A stretch of 45,436 nucleotides of DNA from Nitrosomonadales bacterium. Lineage in GTDB: Bacteria > Pseudomonadota > Gammaproteobacteria > Burkholderiales > Gallionellaceae. Positions within the stretch are counted from its first letter, which is position 1. The number at the start of each line of letters is the position of its first letter. Shown here one piece after another: positions 16,241 through 24,381 of the stretch. A model generated the notes under the pieces. It saw only the letters and a program-made list of their open reading frames with translations, searched no databases and was not told the origin of the DNA. Location: positions 1 to 45,436 of the forward strand of contig JACRAQ010000084.1 of the NCBI GenBank assembly GCA_016213335.1. Direction: 5' to 3'. Both the position numbers and the translations under genes were made by a program.

Positions 16241-18388
16241 TTAGGGTGCTTCTGCAGCACCCATGTCCATAATTGCCTTCTGCGGCCTGTCATTGCGGAA
16301 AAAATCAGACCAAACCGGAACAATCGCTCCACCGTTGATGGCGTAGCTCCCTGCCGCAGGTACAAAATTTACAAGGAAGGAGGGCGGCACAATGAACGGA
16401 GGCGAAGTAAGCGGCATGGAGAGCGGCACAGCAAGGGGAGCCCGGCCACCATTTTTTACCTGAGCATTGGTAGAGTTGCTGGAAACCACAACATTCATCG
16501 CTGCATCAATGCCTGTATTCTTGTAGAGCAAAGGGCTTGCCGCATTGGGTGCGAAGGCAAGATTGTTTTTTACAGTGATGCTGGAAGGGGAGTTGTTATT
16601 GTTGCCGTTGATAATGATATTAGGTGTGTGTTTAATATCTACCATCAAAAATTGACCACTCGGCAAAGCTGCTGCTGAATATTGTGTGTTGTTGTAAACC
16701 CATATGTTGCGGGCGGGCGGTTCGGGGCCATCCACTTCTATCCTGACTCCAGCCTGATACTTGGAAGTGCTGTCCGCATTCCCGATATACAGGTTGTTTC
16801 TGATCGTGACCTCTCGGGCGCGAATTACATGTGCCACCTGAGACAGAGGCGACCCTACATGCAGGTTACGCTCGAGAATAACTTCCCTGACCCTCTCATC
16901 GCTTGAAGCATTTTGCGGGCCTACAGCAATTGACCACGGGTTCCTGAAATCGGTGAGCTTGTTGTCGGAGATAACAATCTGTTTTGAATATCCGTCGCCG
17001 CTAACCGCTGCGGAATAGTTGGACCAGTTTGCCTCACCTGTTGAACTGGGCGTTCCCCCGGCGCCTGCGGCACTTCCAGTCCATGTCGGTCCATGCAGCT
17101 TGATGCCGAGCCTGTCAAAACCGGGGCGCAAGAGGTCGTTGTTGCTGATGACCGCCTTGCCCAGATAGGGAAACCGGGCGATGTGAGAGCCATTAATGGG
17201 GTGGCCCAAGGAAAGGTTGAGGCCTCCGTTATCAACATAATTGCCCATAAAAGCGTACCGGTTCCCACTGCCATAAACGCCGTAATGTGTATTGGAGCCA
17301 TATAGAACCGTTGCGTCAACGATGGCTAATTGATCGGCCAGATGCCCCTTGGTGCCAGATCCTCCACCGGGGTAGTTGTTCCAATAGTTTGCCATGGTGC
17401 CATCAAGGCCGAGAGCCGCCTCGAAGTTGCGCATTGTCAGCCGGAGTAAGGTGATCTGTGTTATGCCGCCGAAAGCACCCACTCCGTGAATAACCGAACC
17501 TCCCCCGCCGTCAAACTCCAGGTCCATCACCCGCCAGTCGCTGAAGGTGGGTGTTGTCCGGCCGGAAAAAGAGAGGGTGGCATCGCTGGTAGCGGTCGTT
17601 CGTATGACGGGAAGCGGCCCCGAGCCAAAGCTCCCGACGATTCCCGGCCCGGTCTGGAGAATTTCCGCCTTCACCTGCATCGTGAAGGTATCCCCCTTCC
17701 TGAATAGCACCCTCTTGCCCGTCCTGGCATGTGTGCTGATCGCCGCAGTAAAGTTCGGCTGTACCACCGCACTCGCGCCGGCGGGGCAGCCGCCCGTTCC
17801 GGGAACGGGCGGCGGGTCCGCCGCGCCGACGCAAGCCGTTTTGGTGCCGGGAAACACCACGTCAGGATCCTGCACCACGATCCGGGTGCAACTGTTAGAT
17901 ACTGTATTTTTGCCATCCGTTACATTCAAAGTAACAGTGTAAGTGCCGGGAATTTCGTACACGTGCGCTGCCACCGGCCCGGTTGCCGTGTTGCGGCTGC
18001 TGACACCCGGATTGCTGCCGGTATTCCAGGTCGTGCCACTCACCGGACTGCCGAGCGGGTCGCCGAAACCCCAGCGATATTCCAGTTCGTGGAACGGGCG
18101 CGTCGTTGCTGTAGCCGTGGTGCCCGTAGCGTCAAAGAACACCGCCAGCGGCGCCACGCCGTTCAGGCGCGCCGCAACACTGGAAAGCGTGATGGCGCCG
18201 GTATCTCCGGTGGTTGAGCAATTCCCGGAGTCTGTCGAAGAAGACGGTGGTGTTGCGCCGGATGTAGCTGGCAGGGAGGGTTCCGCTACGCTCGCCGGAA
18301 CAAATGCGCAACAAGACAGGATACTCAGCACAATCCTGGCAGCCACCGTGCCAGGCTGGGCAACAGGTTTTATCAGCAAATGATTCAC
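16241..18388 (-). CDS. Exported PKD-domain/right-handed beta-helix protein (intact paralogue)
   Basis: About 715 residues from a GTG at 18388, which gives a signal peptide with the h-region IVLSILSCCAFVPASVA cleaved before EPS. An in-frame ATG at 18466 would overlap the upstream gene by 50 bases. A PKD-like domain spans about 67-174 (FHELEYRWGFGDP, IPGTYTVTLNVTDG). A beta-rich linker contains GKRVLFRKGDTF, then many Asn-rich turns typical of parallel beta-helices (ISNNDLLRPGFDRLGI, ISDNKLTDF, RNNLYIGN, VKNNLAF). The last residues DMGAAEAP match the D-x-GA-x-E ending of such proteins. The helix fold is common in polysaccharide lyases and in tail-spike-like glycan-binding proteins; no catalytic residues can be picked out. 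It is paralogous to 20489-23683, with the asparagine-synthetase-like gene between them. Confidence 0.85.
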   Translation of the reverse strand: MNHLLIKPVAQPGTVAARIVLSILSCCAFVPASVAEPSLPATSGATPPSSSTDSGNCSTTGDTGAITLSSVAARLNGVAPLAVFFDATGTTATATTRPFHELEYRWGFGDPLGSPVSGTTWNTGSNPGVSSRNTATGPVAAHVYEIPGTYTVTLNVTDGKNTVSNSCTRIVVQDPDVVFPGTKTACVGAADPPPVPGTGGCPAGASAVVQPNFTAAISTHARTGKRVLFRKGDTFTMQVKAEILQTGPGIVGSFGSGPLPVIRTTATSDATLSFSGRTTPTFSDWRVMDLEFDGGGGSVIHGVGAFGGITQITLLRLTMRNFEAALGLDGTMANYWNNYPGGGSGTKGHLADQLAIVDATVLYGSNTHYGVYGSGNRYAFMGNYVDNGGLNLSLGHPINGSHIARFPYLGKAVISNNDLLRPGFDRLGIKLHGPTWTGSAAGAGGTPSSTGEANWSNYSAAVSGDGYSKQIVISDNKLTDFRNPWSIAVGPQNASSDERVREVILERNLHVGSPLSQVAHVIRAREVTIRNNLYIGNADSTSKYQAGVRIEVDGPEPPARNIWVYNNTQYSAAALPSGQFLMVDIKHTPNIIINGNNNNSPSSITVKNNLAFAPNAASPLLYKNTGIDAAMNVVVSSNSTNAQVKNGGRAPLAVPLSMPLTSPPFIVPPSFLVNFVPAAGSYAINGGAIVPVWSDFFRNDRPQKAIMDMGAAEAP

Positions 18389-18416
18389 TCGTCTCGCAGC
18401 GCGGGTTTTGCTTTTG

Positions 18417-20303
18417 TCATGCCGCAAGTCCCGGCGCACCGCCAGCCAGGTTGGACGTTCCCGCATCCAGCATCCGGCTCAATATGCCGAGCTGCACGAG
18501 TTTTTCGACGTCGCCGGCGCGATCGCCTTCGCCGAGCAGAAATGCTTGCCAGCATCGCCGGATGGCATCCCTGTCAAAAAGCTCCGGATCGAACAAGTCG
18601 GCTTGGCCCAGGGTATCCTCGAAGCTGCGCCGCCACTCCGGGTTGGTCGAATATAGCATCGAATGCATGGGCCACGAGCCTGTCGTGCGGTAAGTGTTGC
18701 TGAACAGGGAACGCCGCAGTTTGCCAAGAACGGGCTTGATGCGGCGAGCCAGCTTGTGTGCTGAGGGCGGAAAAACCATCGGCAGCAGGCTGTTGGAATT
18801 CATCACCCACGCTGCGCTGGGGTGGAGCTTCTGAATCAGCAATGCACCGAGGTTCATTTCGTTGCGGAAACGCGATGGCAGCTTTTCGAATAATTCATGC
18901 ACATCGGAATCGAGCATGATGTTCCGCTCGCTCGCCTCGCTGCGCACGTCGAGAAACATGAAATACGTCGGGATGGTCTGCACCGAATCCCAGCGCAGGC
19001 ACTGGTCTCCAACGATAAGCGGGTCGGTTGAGGCAGGGCAAATTCTCTTGTAGAGGCCGGTGATTTCACGCCGGAGCCCGTTTTCAACATCTGCACGAAT
19101 TTTTGCGTTCAGCAAAGACAGTGTCGCTTCCTTGTTCGCTGGCCGGTAGAGAGGCAGCCTGAGCGAGTCGAAAGCACCGGCAAACTCTTCGGGGGACCAT
19201 AGACTCCCGCCAGCCCGGTCCACCGAGCAACACAGCTTGCTGAATGCCTCGCAGAGGTCGCCGAGAACAAAACTGCCGGCGCCGGTTTCCTTGGCAACCC
19301 TGGCTGCCGCCGCCGCAAAGTGGCCGTGTATCCAGACATAGTTTCCGCCTGTTTCGTACACGGTACTGTTCAGCGTTCGCAAATACCAGAGATCGTCACG
19401 CAACACGAACTGATGGGGCAGCCCGAGCGCTTTTGCGGCCATCCTGGCCACTTTTGCTTCAAGATTTTCGCTGTCCCCCAGCGTCACCAGCAGCGGATTT
19501 CCACCAGCCGCCTTCAGGGCCGCTGCTGCAAGCCGGGAATCGGTTCCGCCGCTGAAGAACACCGCCATTTTTTCGCCGCTGCGCACCAACCGGGAAGCTG
19601 CAGTAATCAGGCGTTCCGCAGCCAGGTCCACCCATCCGCTCAAGCGCAGACCGGGATCGGGTTCGTGCCTGAAACGATACCAGCAGTGCTCCTTGCAATC
19701 TCCGCTTGCGCCCATGCTGACGATTGTTCCGGGCGGCGTTCCTGTGACACCCTGAAACAGGCTTCTGCAAGGCTCCACCGGGCCGCCGTAAACAAGAAAG
19801 GACCCCAGGGCAAGCGCATCGAAGCGGGGTGATGGCATGGACAAGGCGAGGGCTGCCGGGTGCGAAGACACGATCCATCCGGATTGCTGCCACTGCCTCC
19901 ACAACGGGCGTGAGGCGGCGCGATCCGTAATGCACAGCGTCAGGTTGCGGGTGTGGTTGCGATAGAAGATTCCGAATGAGCCGCGCAGTCCGGCCAGCCA
20001 TTCCGCCAATGCTTCGGTTGATCCCTTCTCATCAATCCTGGCAAGGCACCATTCCGCCGCATCGTCCTGGCTGCTGAAATCCGGCCCTGGCCGGCTTTCG
20101 AGCACATAACCGGAAAGCACGAGAAATGAGTCCTGCCGGGCGGCACAATGGATATCACCGCTGGTATGAGACCAGGTGAGCAGGCTTCCGGTTTGCCCTA
20201 TTGCGCGATAATCGCAAGTGATATTGTCGCCGGGTGGAACTACGCGCCCGGGGGTGACGCCCAACCCGCCCGAGCCCGTGCAAAATACCGCAAAACCATT
20301 CAT
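18417..20303 (-). CDS. Asparagine-synthetase-like protein lacking the Cys2 glutaminase nucleophile
   Basis: 628 residues in the AsnB two-domain layout. The N-terminal Ntn-type half is recognisable (GLRGSFGIFYRNHTRN, ITDRAASRPLW). However, the protein begins MNGF instead of MCGI, so the Cys2 that hydrolyses glutamine is absent. The synthetase half has the PP-loop SGGTDS (251-256), which binds ATP; the usual GGDE motif is altered to GDLCE (348-352). AsnB homologues without Cys2 include beta-lactam synthetase and lasso-peptide cyclases, which adenylate a carboxylate and attack it with an amine rather than free ammonia. Ligation or amidation of a carboxylate in the polysaccharide or a peptide is therefore possible but unproven. 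It lies between two secreted beta-helix paralogues on the same strand, 28 bases ahead of the GTG of one. Confidence 0.82.
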   Translation of the reverse strand: MNGFAVFCTGSGGLGVTPGRVVPPGDNITCDYRAIGQTGSLLTWSHTSGDIHCAARQDSFLVLSGYVLESRPGPDFSSQDDAAEWCLARIDEKGSTEALAEWLAGLRGSFGIFYRNHTRNLTLCITDRAASRPLWRQWQQSGWIVSSHPAALALSMPSPRFDALALGSFLVYGGPVEPCRSLFQGVTGTPPGTIVSMGASGDCKEHCWYRFRHEPDPGLRLSGWVDLAAERLITAASRLVRSGEKMAVFFSGGTDSRLAAAALKAAGGNPLLVTLGDSENLEAKVARMAAKALGLPHQFVLRDDLWYLRTLNSTVYETGGNYVWIHGHFAAAAARVAKETGAGSFVLGDLCEAFSKLCCSVDRAGGSLWSPEEFAGAFDSLRLPLYRPANKEATLSLLNAKIRADVENGLRREITGLYKRICPASTDPLIVGDQCLRWDSVQTIPTYFMFLDVRSEASERNIMLDSDVHELFEKLPSRFRNEMNLGALLIQKLHPSAAWVMNSNSLLPMVFPPSAHKLARRIKPVLGKLRRSLFSNTYRTTGSWPMHSMLYSTNPEWRRSFEDTLGQADLFDPELFDRDAIRRCWQAFLLGEGDRAGDVEKLVQLGILSRMLDAGTSNLAGGAPGLAA

Positions 20304-20381
20304 CCTTAATTCCTTACGGCATCCCTTCGGCTTGGCTCCAACAGCAGATAGCCCAGAACGGGGGCAGCAAATACCTTGTTG

Positions 20382-20407
20382 AACGCCAGCGCCTGCAGGC
20401 TGGCGTT
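20382..20407. repeat. Inverted repeat downstream of the interrupted beta-helix gene
   Basis: Perfect 9-bp arms AACGCCAGC and GCTGGCGTT around an 8-base loop, inside the 185-base gap between the asparagine-synthetase-like gene and the beta-helix remnant. No T-tract on either side. Confidence 0.45.
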
Positions 20408-20423
20408 ACCGCGTTTTCCTAAT

Positions 20424-20489
20424 GGGCGCTTCTAAAAATTCGTCCCCGCTTTCGCGGGAATGACGAAACGTGAATTTTTAGAAGTGCCC
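20424..20489. repeat. Small palindromic mobile-type repeat (REP/MITE-like), about 66 bp
   Basis: Terminal inverted arms GGGCGCTTCTAAAAATTCG and (reverse complement of the right end) GGGCACTTCTAAAAATTCA match with two to three differences. Inside is the hairpin CCCGC-TTTC-GCGGG. The right end abuts the TAG stop (20491-20489) of the beta-helix remnant, so the element appears to supply the stop codon. It resembles the repeat after gyrB in design but not in arm sequence. Confidence 0.7.
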
Positions 20490-20965
20490 TAATGCCTTTC
20501 GACGGCTCCGATATCCGGCACGCTGCTCTGCGGCCTGCTGTAGCGCAGGATATCCGACCAGGCCGGAACAGTTGTACCGGTGTTGAAAGCGTAGCTTCCA
20601 GCCGTAGGCATGAAATTATCAAGGAATAACAGCGGCACGGTATACGGCGACACGGTAAGCGGCATGGAGGCCGGCACGGTAAACGGGGGTGCAGTAAACC
20701 CAGCCGAGCTGCCATTCTTTACCTGAGCGTCAGTAGAGTTGTTGGAAACCACGACATTTGTCGCGCCCCCCACGCCCGCGACGGTGGTGTAGAAACGCGG
20801 GTTTGTCGCATTGGGCGCATAGGCAAGGTTGTTTCTGACCGTGATGTTGGAGGGAACATTCGCCGCGTTGCCCAACGAGGCATAAACGACATTGGGCGTG
20901 CCCCCGATGCTGACCATTACAAATTCGTTTACCGGCACGGAGTCGTTTGTATATTGCGTGTTGTT
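20489..20965 (-). pseudogene. C-terminal remnant of the PKD/beta-helix lipoprotein, cut off by an in-frame stop
   Basis: This stretch continues the frame of the gene at 20966-23683 after a TAA at 20968-20966. Without a shift it reads NNTQYTND...NEFVMVSIGGTPNVVYA and ends DIGAVERH, matching residue by residue the C-terminus of the intact paralogue at 16241 (NNTQYSAA...DMGAAEAP). The only lesion seen is the stop codon: the paralogue's codons TGG-GTT-TAC correspond to TGT-ATA-TAA here. The lost part is the last turns of the beta-helix. The element at 20424 directly follows. It could be translated by readthrough, or the stop could be an assembly error. Confidence 0.75.
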
Positions 20966-23683
20966 TTATATACATACATTGCTGGCGGGCGGTTCCGGGC
21001 CGTCCACTTCAACCCGGAATGCATACCTGGTGGTGCTGCCCCCCCCCAGAAACAGGTTGTTTCTGGCCGTGACCTCTTGAGCGCGAATTATCTGTGACAT
21101 CTGCGATGTAGGGGTGCCTACGTGCAAATTCCTCTCCATGATGACGTCCCTCACCCTTTCGTCTGCATTAGCGCCTTGCGGCCCCACGGCAATTGACCAC
21201 GGGTTGATGAAATCGACGAGCTTATTGTCCGAAATGATGATCTGCTTGGAATACCCATCGCCGCTAAGCGCTGCCGAATAGCTGCTCCACCAGCTTTGAT
21301 CGGCAGTTGGAGTTGGGCTGTCAGGTCTTGGTACAACCCAGCTGCCGTTGTAGCTCCACGTCGGCGCGTGTATCTTGATGCCAAGCCTGTCAAAGCCGGG
21401 GCGCAAGATGTCGTTGTTGCTGATGACCGCCTTGCCCAGGTAGGGGAAACGGGCGACGTGGGAGCCGTTAATGGGGTCGCCCCTGGAAATATTCAGCCCG
21501 CCGTTATCAATAGAGTTACCCATAAAAGCAAAGCGGTTCCCGGCGTTATAGCCGCCGTAATGCGTGTTGGGCCCATAAACGACCGTTGAATCAACAACTG
21601 CAATCTGATCTACGGTATGTCCGCCGAGTTCGGGGCGGTTATTGGCAATCGCATAATTGTTCCAGTAATTCGGGTTGCCATCTGCGATGCCGATGGCGGC
21701 CTCGAATCTGCGCATCGTCAGCCGGAGCAAAGTGATTTGTGTTGCGCCGCCACCATTGCCCACTCCAGTGACGTTCGAGCCGCCCATGCCATCAAATTCC
21801 AGGTCCATCAATCGCCAATCCTTGAAGGCTGGCGTTGGTCCAGAGGAAAAAGAGAAGATGCCGCGGTCGTTGAGCGGCACTTGTACGAGGGGGAGATTGC
21901 CCGATCCAAATGCCCCCACAATCCCGGGTCCGGTAGCGGTGATGCTGGCGCCAGCTGTCGAAATCGTGAACGTATCTCCCCTCTTGAACAGCACCCGCTT
22001 GCCCGTCCTCGCGTAGCTGCTTATTGCGGTCGTAAAGTTCGGCTGCATGGCAGGGGTCGCGCCCGCCGGGCAGCCGCCCGCGCCCGCGACGGGCAGCGCC
22101 GTCGCGCCGACGCAATATGTGTTGGCGCCGGAAAATACCACATCGGGGTCCTGCACCACGATCGTGGTGCAGCCGTTCTGCACCGCATTGGTGCCGTCCG
22201 TGATATAGAGGGTGGCGGTGTAGGTGCCGGGCCGCTCGAACACGTGCGCCGCCACCGGGCCGGTCGCCGTGTTGCGGCTGTTGACGCCGGGGTTGCTGCC
22301 GGTTCCCCAGGTCGTCACATTGTTAATGGTGCCCGAAGCGTCGCCGAAGGTCCAGCGGTATTCCAGTTCGTGGAACGGGCGCGTTATCGCGGGGGCCGTG
22401 GTGCCGCTGGCATCGAAGAACACCGCCAGCGGCGCCACGCCGTTCAGGCGCGCCGCAACACTGGAAAGCGTGATGGCGCCGGTGTCTCCGGTGGTCGCAC
22501 ATGCCCCGCCGCTTACGGTAACCGTCGCGTTTCCCGATATTGATCCGCCGAGGCCGGTACAAGTCACAGTGTAGGTGGTGCTAGGAGCGGTCAAGGCCGG
22601 CGTGGTGAATGCACCAGTGGTGCCGGTGCCGCCGCCACCTGCCGAGCTGCACGAGGTGGCGTTGGTGGATGTCCAAGAAATGGTGGAGGATTCGCCGCTC
22701 GAGATGGTTGACGGCGAAGCGGTGACGGTGACTGCCGGGGGAGACGCAGGTGGATTCACGGTAACGGTCGCGCTCTGCGTTGCCGTTCCGCCGAGGCCAG
22801 TACACGATATGGTGTAAGTAGTGGGGTTGACGGTCAGGTTTGGCGTGGTGAAACTGCCACTGGCAGCCAGTGGCCCGCCAGGGGCACCCGTGCCAGTTGC
22901 TGTGCATGGAGTCGCACCCGTCGTATTGGTGGATGACCACGCCATGTAGGTGGTGGTGTTATTCGAGATGGTGGGCGGGGTTGCGGTCAGCGTGATTGTG
23001 GGTACGCTTGCTGCCGACACGGTAACTGTCGCCGTCTGCTGGGCGGGGTTGGTTCCGGCAGCGCCGGAACACGAGAAGGTATAGGAATAAGTGCCAGCGA
23101 CGGTAAAGTTTGATGTATTGGAGGTTCCGACGGTGCCGGGGCTGGCTACCCCAGTCAACGAGCACGAAGTGCTGTTGATAGACGACCAGGAAAGGGTGGC
23201 ATATTGCTGGCCTGTTCCGATCGTAATAGCGGACGGCGTCGCGGTGAGATAGGCGTAAACCGACAGCGGCACCACGGTGACCGTCGTAGTCTGCTGGGTG
23301 GGGCTGGTGCCGGTAGCACCGGAGCATTCAAGGGTGTAAGTGGTGTTGGTATTCAGCGCCGGTGTCGTATAGCTGCTTGCCGTGCCGCTTGCGACTACCG
23401 GGGTGGTCGGGGTAGAAATGGTGCCCGACGTGGCCGTGGTGTTGTACAGCACGCATTGGCTGGCATCAGAGGATGACCAGCCAATTGTGGTGGTTGTGCC
23501 GTTTGGAATGGAATGCGAGTCAGTAAGGGTAAGGATCGCCGGGGCTGCAGGAGTTGCCGGGGCAGCCGCCGCAGGAGTGCCACCGCCACCGCCACCACCG
23601 CACGAAGCCAGACCGAAAATGGCGAGCAACGCCACCAAAAATGCTATTTGACTGGTTTTTGTTCCACTCGCCTCATCCGGCAT
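20966..23683 (-). CDS. Lipoprotein with Ig-like repeats, PKD domain and beta-helix; prematurely terminated
   Basis: 905 residues. A lipoprotein signal ends in the lipobox LASC (Cys28), followed by a glycine run, so the protein is predicted to be lipid-anchored. Four Ig-like repeats of about 80-95 residues follow (about 45-390), each with a pattern like ITWSSTNATSC...TTYTVTCTGLGG...TVTV. After residue about 395 the protein aligns with the intact paralogue at 16241: PKD-like domain, GKRVLFKRGDTFTIS linker, then beta-helix turns (ISNNDILRPGFDRLGI, ISDNKLVDF, ARNNLFLGG). It stops at DGPEPPASNVCI, where the paralogue continues for about 150 residues. The helix is therefore truncated and may not fold. 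The Ig-like stalk would hold the helix away from the membrane for glycan or cell-surface contact (inference). Confidence 0.82.
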   Translation of the reverse strand: MPDEASGTKTSQIAFLVALLAIFGLASCGGGGGGGTPAAAAPATPAAPAILTLTDSHSIPNGTTTTIGWSSSDASQCVLYNTTATSGTISTPTTPVVASGTASSYTTPALNTNTTYTLECSGATGTSPTQQTTTVTVVPLSVYAYLTATPSAITIGTGQQYATLSWSSINSTSCSLTGVASPGTVGTSNTSNFTVAGTYSYTFSCSGAAGTNPAQQTATVTVSAASVPTITLTATPPTISNNTTTYMAWSSTNTTGATPCTATGTGAPGGPLAASGSFTTPNLTVNPTTYTISCTGLGGTATQSATVTVNPPASPPAVTVTASPSTISSGESSTISWTSTNATSCSSAGGGGTGTTGAFTTPALTAPSTTYTVTCTGLGGSISGNATVTVSGGACATTGDTGAITLSSVAARLNGVAPLAVFFDASGTTAPAITRPFHELEYRWTFGDASGTINNVTTWGTGSNPGVNSRNTATGPVAAHVFERPGTYTATLYITDGTNAVQNGCTTIVVQDPDVVFSGANTYCVGATALPVAGAGGCPAGATPAMQPNFTTAISSYARTGKRVLFKRGDTFTISTAGASITATGPGIVGAFGSGNLPLVQVPLNDRGIFSFSSGPTPAFKDWRLMDLEFDGMGGSNVTGVGNGGGATQITLLRLTMRRFEAAIGIADGNPNYWNNYAIANNRPELGGHTVDQIAVVDSTVVYGPNTHYGGYNAGNRFAFMGNSIDNGGLNISRGDPINGSHVARFPYLGKAVISNNDILRPGFDRLGIKIHAPTWSYNGSWVVPRPDSPTPTADQSWWSSYSAALSGDGYSKQIIISDNKLVDFINPWSIAVGPQGANADERVRDVIMERNLHVGTPTSQMSQIIRAQEVTARNNLFLGGGSTTRYAFRVEVDGPEPPASNVCI

Positions 23684-24138
23684 GGTTGTTTCCTTGATAA
23701 TCGAAGTTCAATCTGCGCTGGTGCGCCAATAAATACGGCACCCTGTCATGGCCATAAACAAACAGAACGGGTGCTGCTGCTGTGCCAACCCTGATATGCA
23801 TCTTTGGGTTATGCGTTGGAGTGCTTGCCGTGGGTATGAGCTGTTTTACCCTCGCAGGGTGCGCGAACCTCATCAAGGCAACCTTTGCCTAACTCCATGG
23901 GGTGCGGATTAAACCGGTAAAACATTTGGTGAAATGGCTACGTCATCCTTCCAGGAATCGGGTTGCAAGTTCTGCCTAAGCGCAAGAATCAGTGAGCAAT
24001 TGTGTTATTATGCAACTGCCTTCCATATGTCGCGTGTAACTATCACAGCGCTACGCATAATGTAGTCTTTTGTTGCACCCTCTGCAAGCCCCCAGTTTCT
24101 TGCCAGTATGTATGCGGGCGCATTTTCAGGATAACTCA
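23684..24138. other. Non-coding stretch upstream of the lipoprotein gene
   Basis: About 450 bases without a credible gene; it should carry the promoter of the leftward lipoprotein gene. Short frames present here have no ribosome-binding site or family resemblance. The right end merges into the IS200-type remnant. Confidence 0.5.
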
Positions 24139-24330
24139 TGGATGCATCAAGCGATTCTCAAGGGCAAGAGCACGATCCATCTGGCCCGGGTGTACGGGGA
24201 GCGTAATTTTGCGGGGTAACACTCCCAGGCAAATGGCTGCTTTGTATCAACGGCAGGGCGTGACGAAGAGTTGATACGTGAATACATTCGCCATCAGGAG
24301 ACCTAAGACAGGCGGTTGGAGCAGCAGTAG
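24139..24330 (+). pseudogene. Remnant of an IS200/IS605-family TnpA transposase (C-terminal part)
   Basis: One frame read through two stops gives AILKGKSTIHLARVYGERNFAG, stop, NGCFVSTAGRDEELIREYIRHQET, stop, DRRLEQQ. This is the C-terminal third of the IS200-type TnpA family, whose members read approximately IKGKSxIHxARxYGxxxRNFxG, then ARGYFVSTVGRDExxIRxYIxxQExEDxRLEQL. The N-terminal HUH catalytic part is missing, so the copy is dead. It lies just upstream of the acyltransferase gene and marks past transposition into the accessory region. The identification is from remembered family pattern, not a search. Confidence 0.7.
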
Positions 24331-24381
24331 AGAAATTCCGTTTCCACAAAATTCCAGGCACTCCCGCGTTATACTTGTCTT

